A stretch of DNA of 64,000 bases, from the NCBI RefSeq assembly GCF_024172125.1, contig NZ_JAMZEA010000012.1, positions 124,001-188,000 of the forward strand, given 5' to 3'. The translations under genes and the position numbers were made by a program. The DNA comes from Actinomadura rupiterrae (GTDB lineage Bacteria; Actinomycetota; Actinomycetes; Streptosporangiales; Streptosporangiaceae). The notes beneath the pieces were generated by a model. It ran no database searches. It was given only the letters and a program-made list of their open reading frames with translations, and was not told where the DNA came from. Numbering within the stretch: position 1 is the first letter of the stretch; each line of letters starts with the position of its first letter. Shown here piece by piece: positions 62,354-64,000 of this stretch.

Positions 62354-63356
62354 CCTCGGCCTGCTGCGGGTCGGCGGCCGGGTCAGCGGACGGCTCGCCG
62401 GCGCCCGCCGGGAGGTAGCCGCGGATCCAGCGGTCCAGCTCCTCGAACACCCGGCCGCGGACGGGCTCGGCCGACAGGACCAGGTCGTGCAGCCCGCCCT
62501 CGATCCGGACGAGCGTGACGACCGGCCCGAGCCGCGGCGCGTAGCGGGCCATGTGCTCGACGTCCAGCACGGCGTCCGCGCTGGTCAGCTCGGGGACGCC
62601 GGGCTTCGGCCGGACGCTGCGCGCCGACGCCATGACCAGCACCGGGACGTCGATCGCCAGGCCGCGGTGCAGCCGCAGCTGCCCGCGCCGGATGGCGTCC
62701 AGCCAGGCCGCCCGCACCGGGAAGCCGAGCAGCGGCTTCCAGCCGAGGTCGAAGTCCCACTCGCCCTCGTGGTCGCGGTGCAGGCTGCGCGCGTACAGGT
62801 CGGACACCCCGGCGGGCAGCTTCGCGGTCGGGAAGCGCGCGCCGAGCACCCGCGCCAGGCCCGCGCCCGCCTTCCGGACCGGCCACGGCTCGGCGATGTC
62901 GAACCACGGGCTGTTCAGGAACAGGCCGTCCACCAGCCCTTGCCCCCGCACCCGGTCGGCCCACAGCGCGGCGATCAGCCCGCCGGTCGAGTGGCCGTTC
63001 AGCAGCAGCGTGTCGTGGCCGTCCTCCTCGCGGACGATCCGGACCGCCTCGTCGATCTCCGGGAAGTACTCGCTGAGGCTGCTGACGAAGTTCGGCGTCT
63101 GGTGCGGGCGCAGCGACCGTCCGTACTTGCGCAGGTCGAGTGCGTAGAAGTCGAAGCCGCGCGCCACGTAGAAGTCGGCGAGGTGGCGCTGGAAGAAGTA
63201 GTCCACGAACCCGTGCACGTAGAGGACGGCCCGCCGGGACGGCCGCTCGCCCCGCCGCCGGACCAAGGTCGCGACGACCTCGCCCTCGGCGTCCTCCCCG
63301 AGCGGCAGCTCGATCGCCTCGTAGCCCGGTCCCAGCACGTCTGCGGTCGCGTTCAT
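62343..63356 (-). CDS. Lysophospholipase-like alpha/beta hydrolase
   Basis: The 337-residue protein of the serine aminopeptidase/monoacylglycerol lipase group has LYVHGFVDYFFQRHLADFYVARGFDFYALDLRKYGRS, the nucleophile elbow LNGHSTGGLIAALWAD, an Asp candidate near DLVLSAE and the catalytic His in EGGLHDLVLS. No signal peptide is seen. Its last 11 bases overlap the kinase stop on the other strand. Confidence 0.88.
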
Positions 63357-63403
63357 ACGCCCAGCGTAAGGGCAGCGATCAACGCATCCCGGGAGATCCG
63401 CTA

Positions 63404-64000
63404 ATGTCCGTGGCCATGCCCTCCCCGCTCCGTCCCGACGATCCCGGGCGCCTCGGCGCGTACCGGCTGACCGCGCGCCTGGGCCAGGGCGGGATGGGCA
63501 CCGTGCTGCTCGGCGAGGACGCGTCCGGCCGCCGCGTCGCGGTCAAGGTCGTCAACCCCGAGCTCGCCGGGGACGAGGCGTTCCGCGCGCGGTTCCGCCG
63601 CGAGGTGACCGCCGCCCGCCGGGTCAGCCGGTTCTGCACCGCGCCCGTCCTGGACGCCGAGCTGGAGCAGGACCCGCTGTACGTGGTCACCGAGTTCGTG
63701 GACGGCCCGACGCTGGAGGCGGCCGTCCGGGACGGCGGCCCGCTGCGCGGCGGCGACCTGGAGGGCCTCGCGGTCGGCGTCGCCACCGCGCTCTCGGCCA
63801 TCCACGCGGCCGGGATCGTGCACCGCGACCTCAAACCGGCCAACGTGCTGCTGTCCCCGACCGGCCCGCGCGTGATCGACTTCGGCATCGCGCGCGCCCT
63901 GGAGGCCGCGGACGGCCCGACCGTGACCGGCCAGTTCCTCGGCACGCCCGCCTACATCGCGCCCGAGCTGATGCGCGACGGCCCGCTGACCCCGGCCGCC
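63404..64000 (+). CDS. Second Ser/Thr protein kinase (N-terminal part)
   Basis: The first 199 codons of a kinase closely similar to the one at 60527 are here, and the gene runs off the right edge. LGAYRLTARLGQGGMGTVLLGEDASG, VAVKVVNPELAGDE, HRDLKPANVLLSPTG and DFGIARALEAADGPT all match the first kinase, so the two arose by duplication. ATG 63404 has GGGAG upstream; ATG 63416 is an alternative. Confidence 0.93.
   Translation, partial: MSVAMPSPLRPDDPGRLGAYRLTARLGQGGMGTVLLGEDASGRRVAVKVVNPELAGDEAFRARFRREVTAARRVSRFCTAPVLDAELEQDPLYVVTEFVDGPTLEAAVRDGGPLRGGDLEGLAVGVATALSAIHAAGIVHRDLKPANVLLSPTGPRVIDFGIARALEAADGPTVTGQFLGTPAYIAPELMRDGPLTPAA

Overview
The window is a 64 kb stretch of very high-GC DNA with GTG/TTG starts, 4-nt stop/start overlaps and gene families typical of filamentous actinomycetes: an XRE/DUF397 pair with an anti-sigma-type ATPase, an F420-dependent LLM oxidoreductase, DUF4328, membrane Ser/Thr kinases and dnaE2 with DUF6504. 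Family content fits the Streptosporangiales (Actinomadura-like), but no rRNA or other decisive marker is present, so genus is inference. No rRNA, tRNA or CRISPR array was seen.

Layout. 0-8.2 kb: start of a secreted S37 peptidase (cut by the left edge), a small membrane protein, a MarR repressor facing a drug-efflux MFS gene and a hydrolase, a hotdog thioesterase, ettA with a strong terminator, and a membrane diguanylate cyclase. 8.2-14.0 kb: a gene-poor, repeat-rich segment holding an intact IS256-family element with a perfect 9-bp target duplication, several families of diverged GC-rich repeats, and one real gene, a membrane protein built of fourteen 11-residue repeats. 14.0-20.6 kb: ssb, then two dynamin-like GTPase genes overlapping each other and a cysG-type gene. 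20.8-36.2 kb: a cobalamin (B12) operon read leftward under a B12 riboswitch: chlI/D, cobO, cobB, a GNAT-cobI fusion, cobM, cbiD, cobL, a cbiG-cobJ fusion, a ferredoxin, cobH, a two-domain cbiX with a His-rich tail, cobC, and a bluB-cobT fusion. Nearly all genes overlap by a few bases, so they are probably one transcript.

36.2-64 kb: a membrane protein, an M16 peptidase/TPR-like protein, the ATPase/XRE/DUF397 regulatory trio, an LLM oxidoreductase behind a perfect KstR-type operator, an acetolactate-synthase-like TPP enzyme, a methyltransferase, a secreted esterase, a GlxA-type AraC regulator, an MBL hydrolase, an ABC exporter divergent from a two-component system, a DUF4328 protein, the SOS-box-controlled DUF6504-dnaE2 pair, a TetR regulator, a Ser/Thr kinase, a lysophospholipase-like hydrolase and the start of a second, paralogous kinase cut by the right edge.

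How it works together. The B12 operon carries most corrin-ring steps plus cobalt insertion, adenosylation and lower-ligand synthesis and activation, and cysG supplies precorrin-2. A precorrin-6A reductase, CobQ, CobD/CbiB, the CobN chelatase subunit and the final loop-assembly enzymes are not here. The most unusual items are the GNAT-CobI fusion, the long low-complexity insertion inside CobT, the 11-residue-repeat membrane protein, and the repeat-rich 8.4-14 kb segment.
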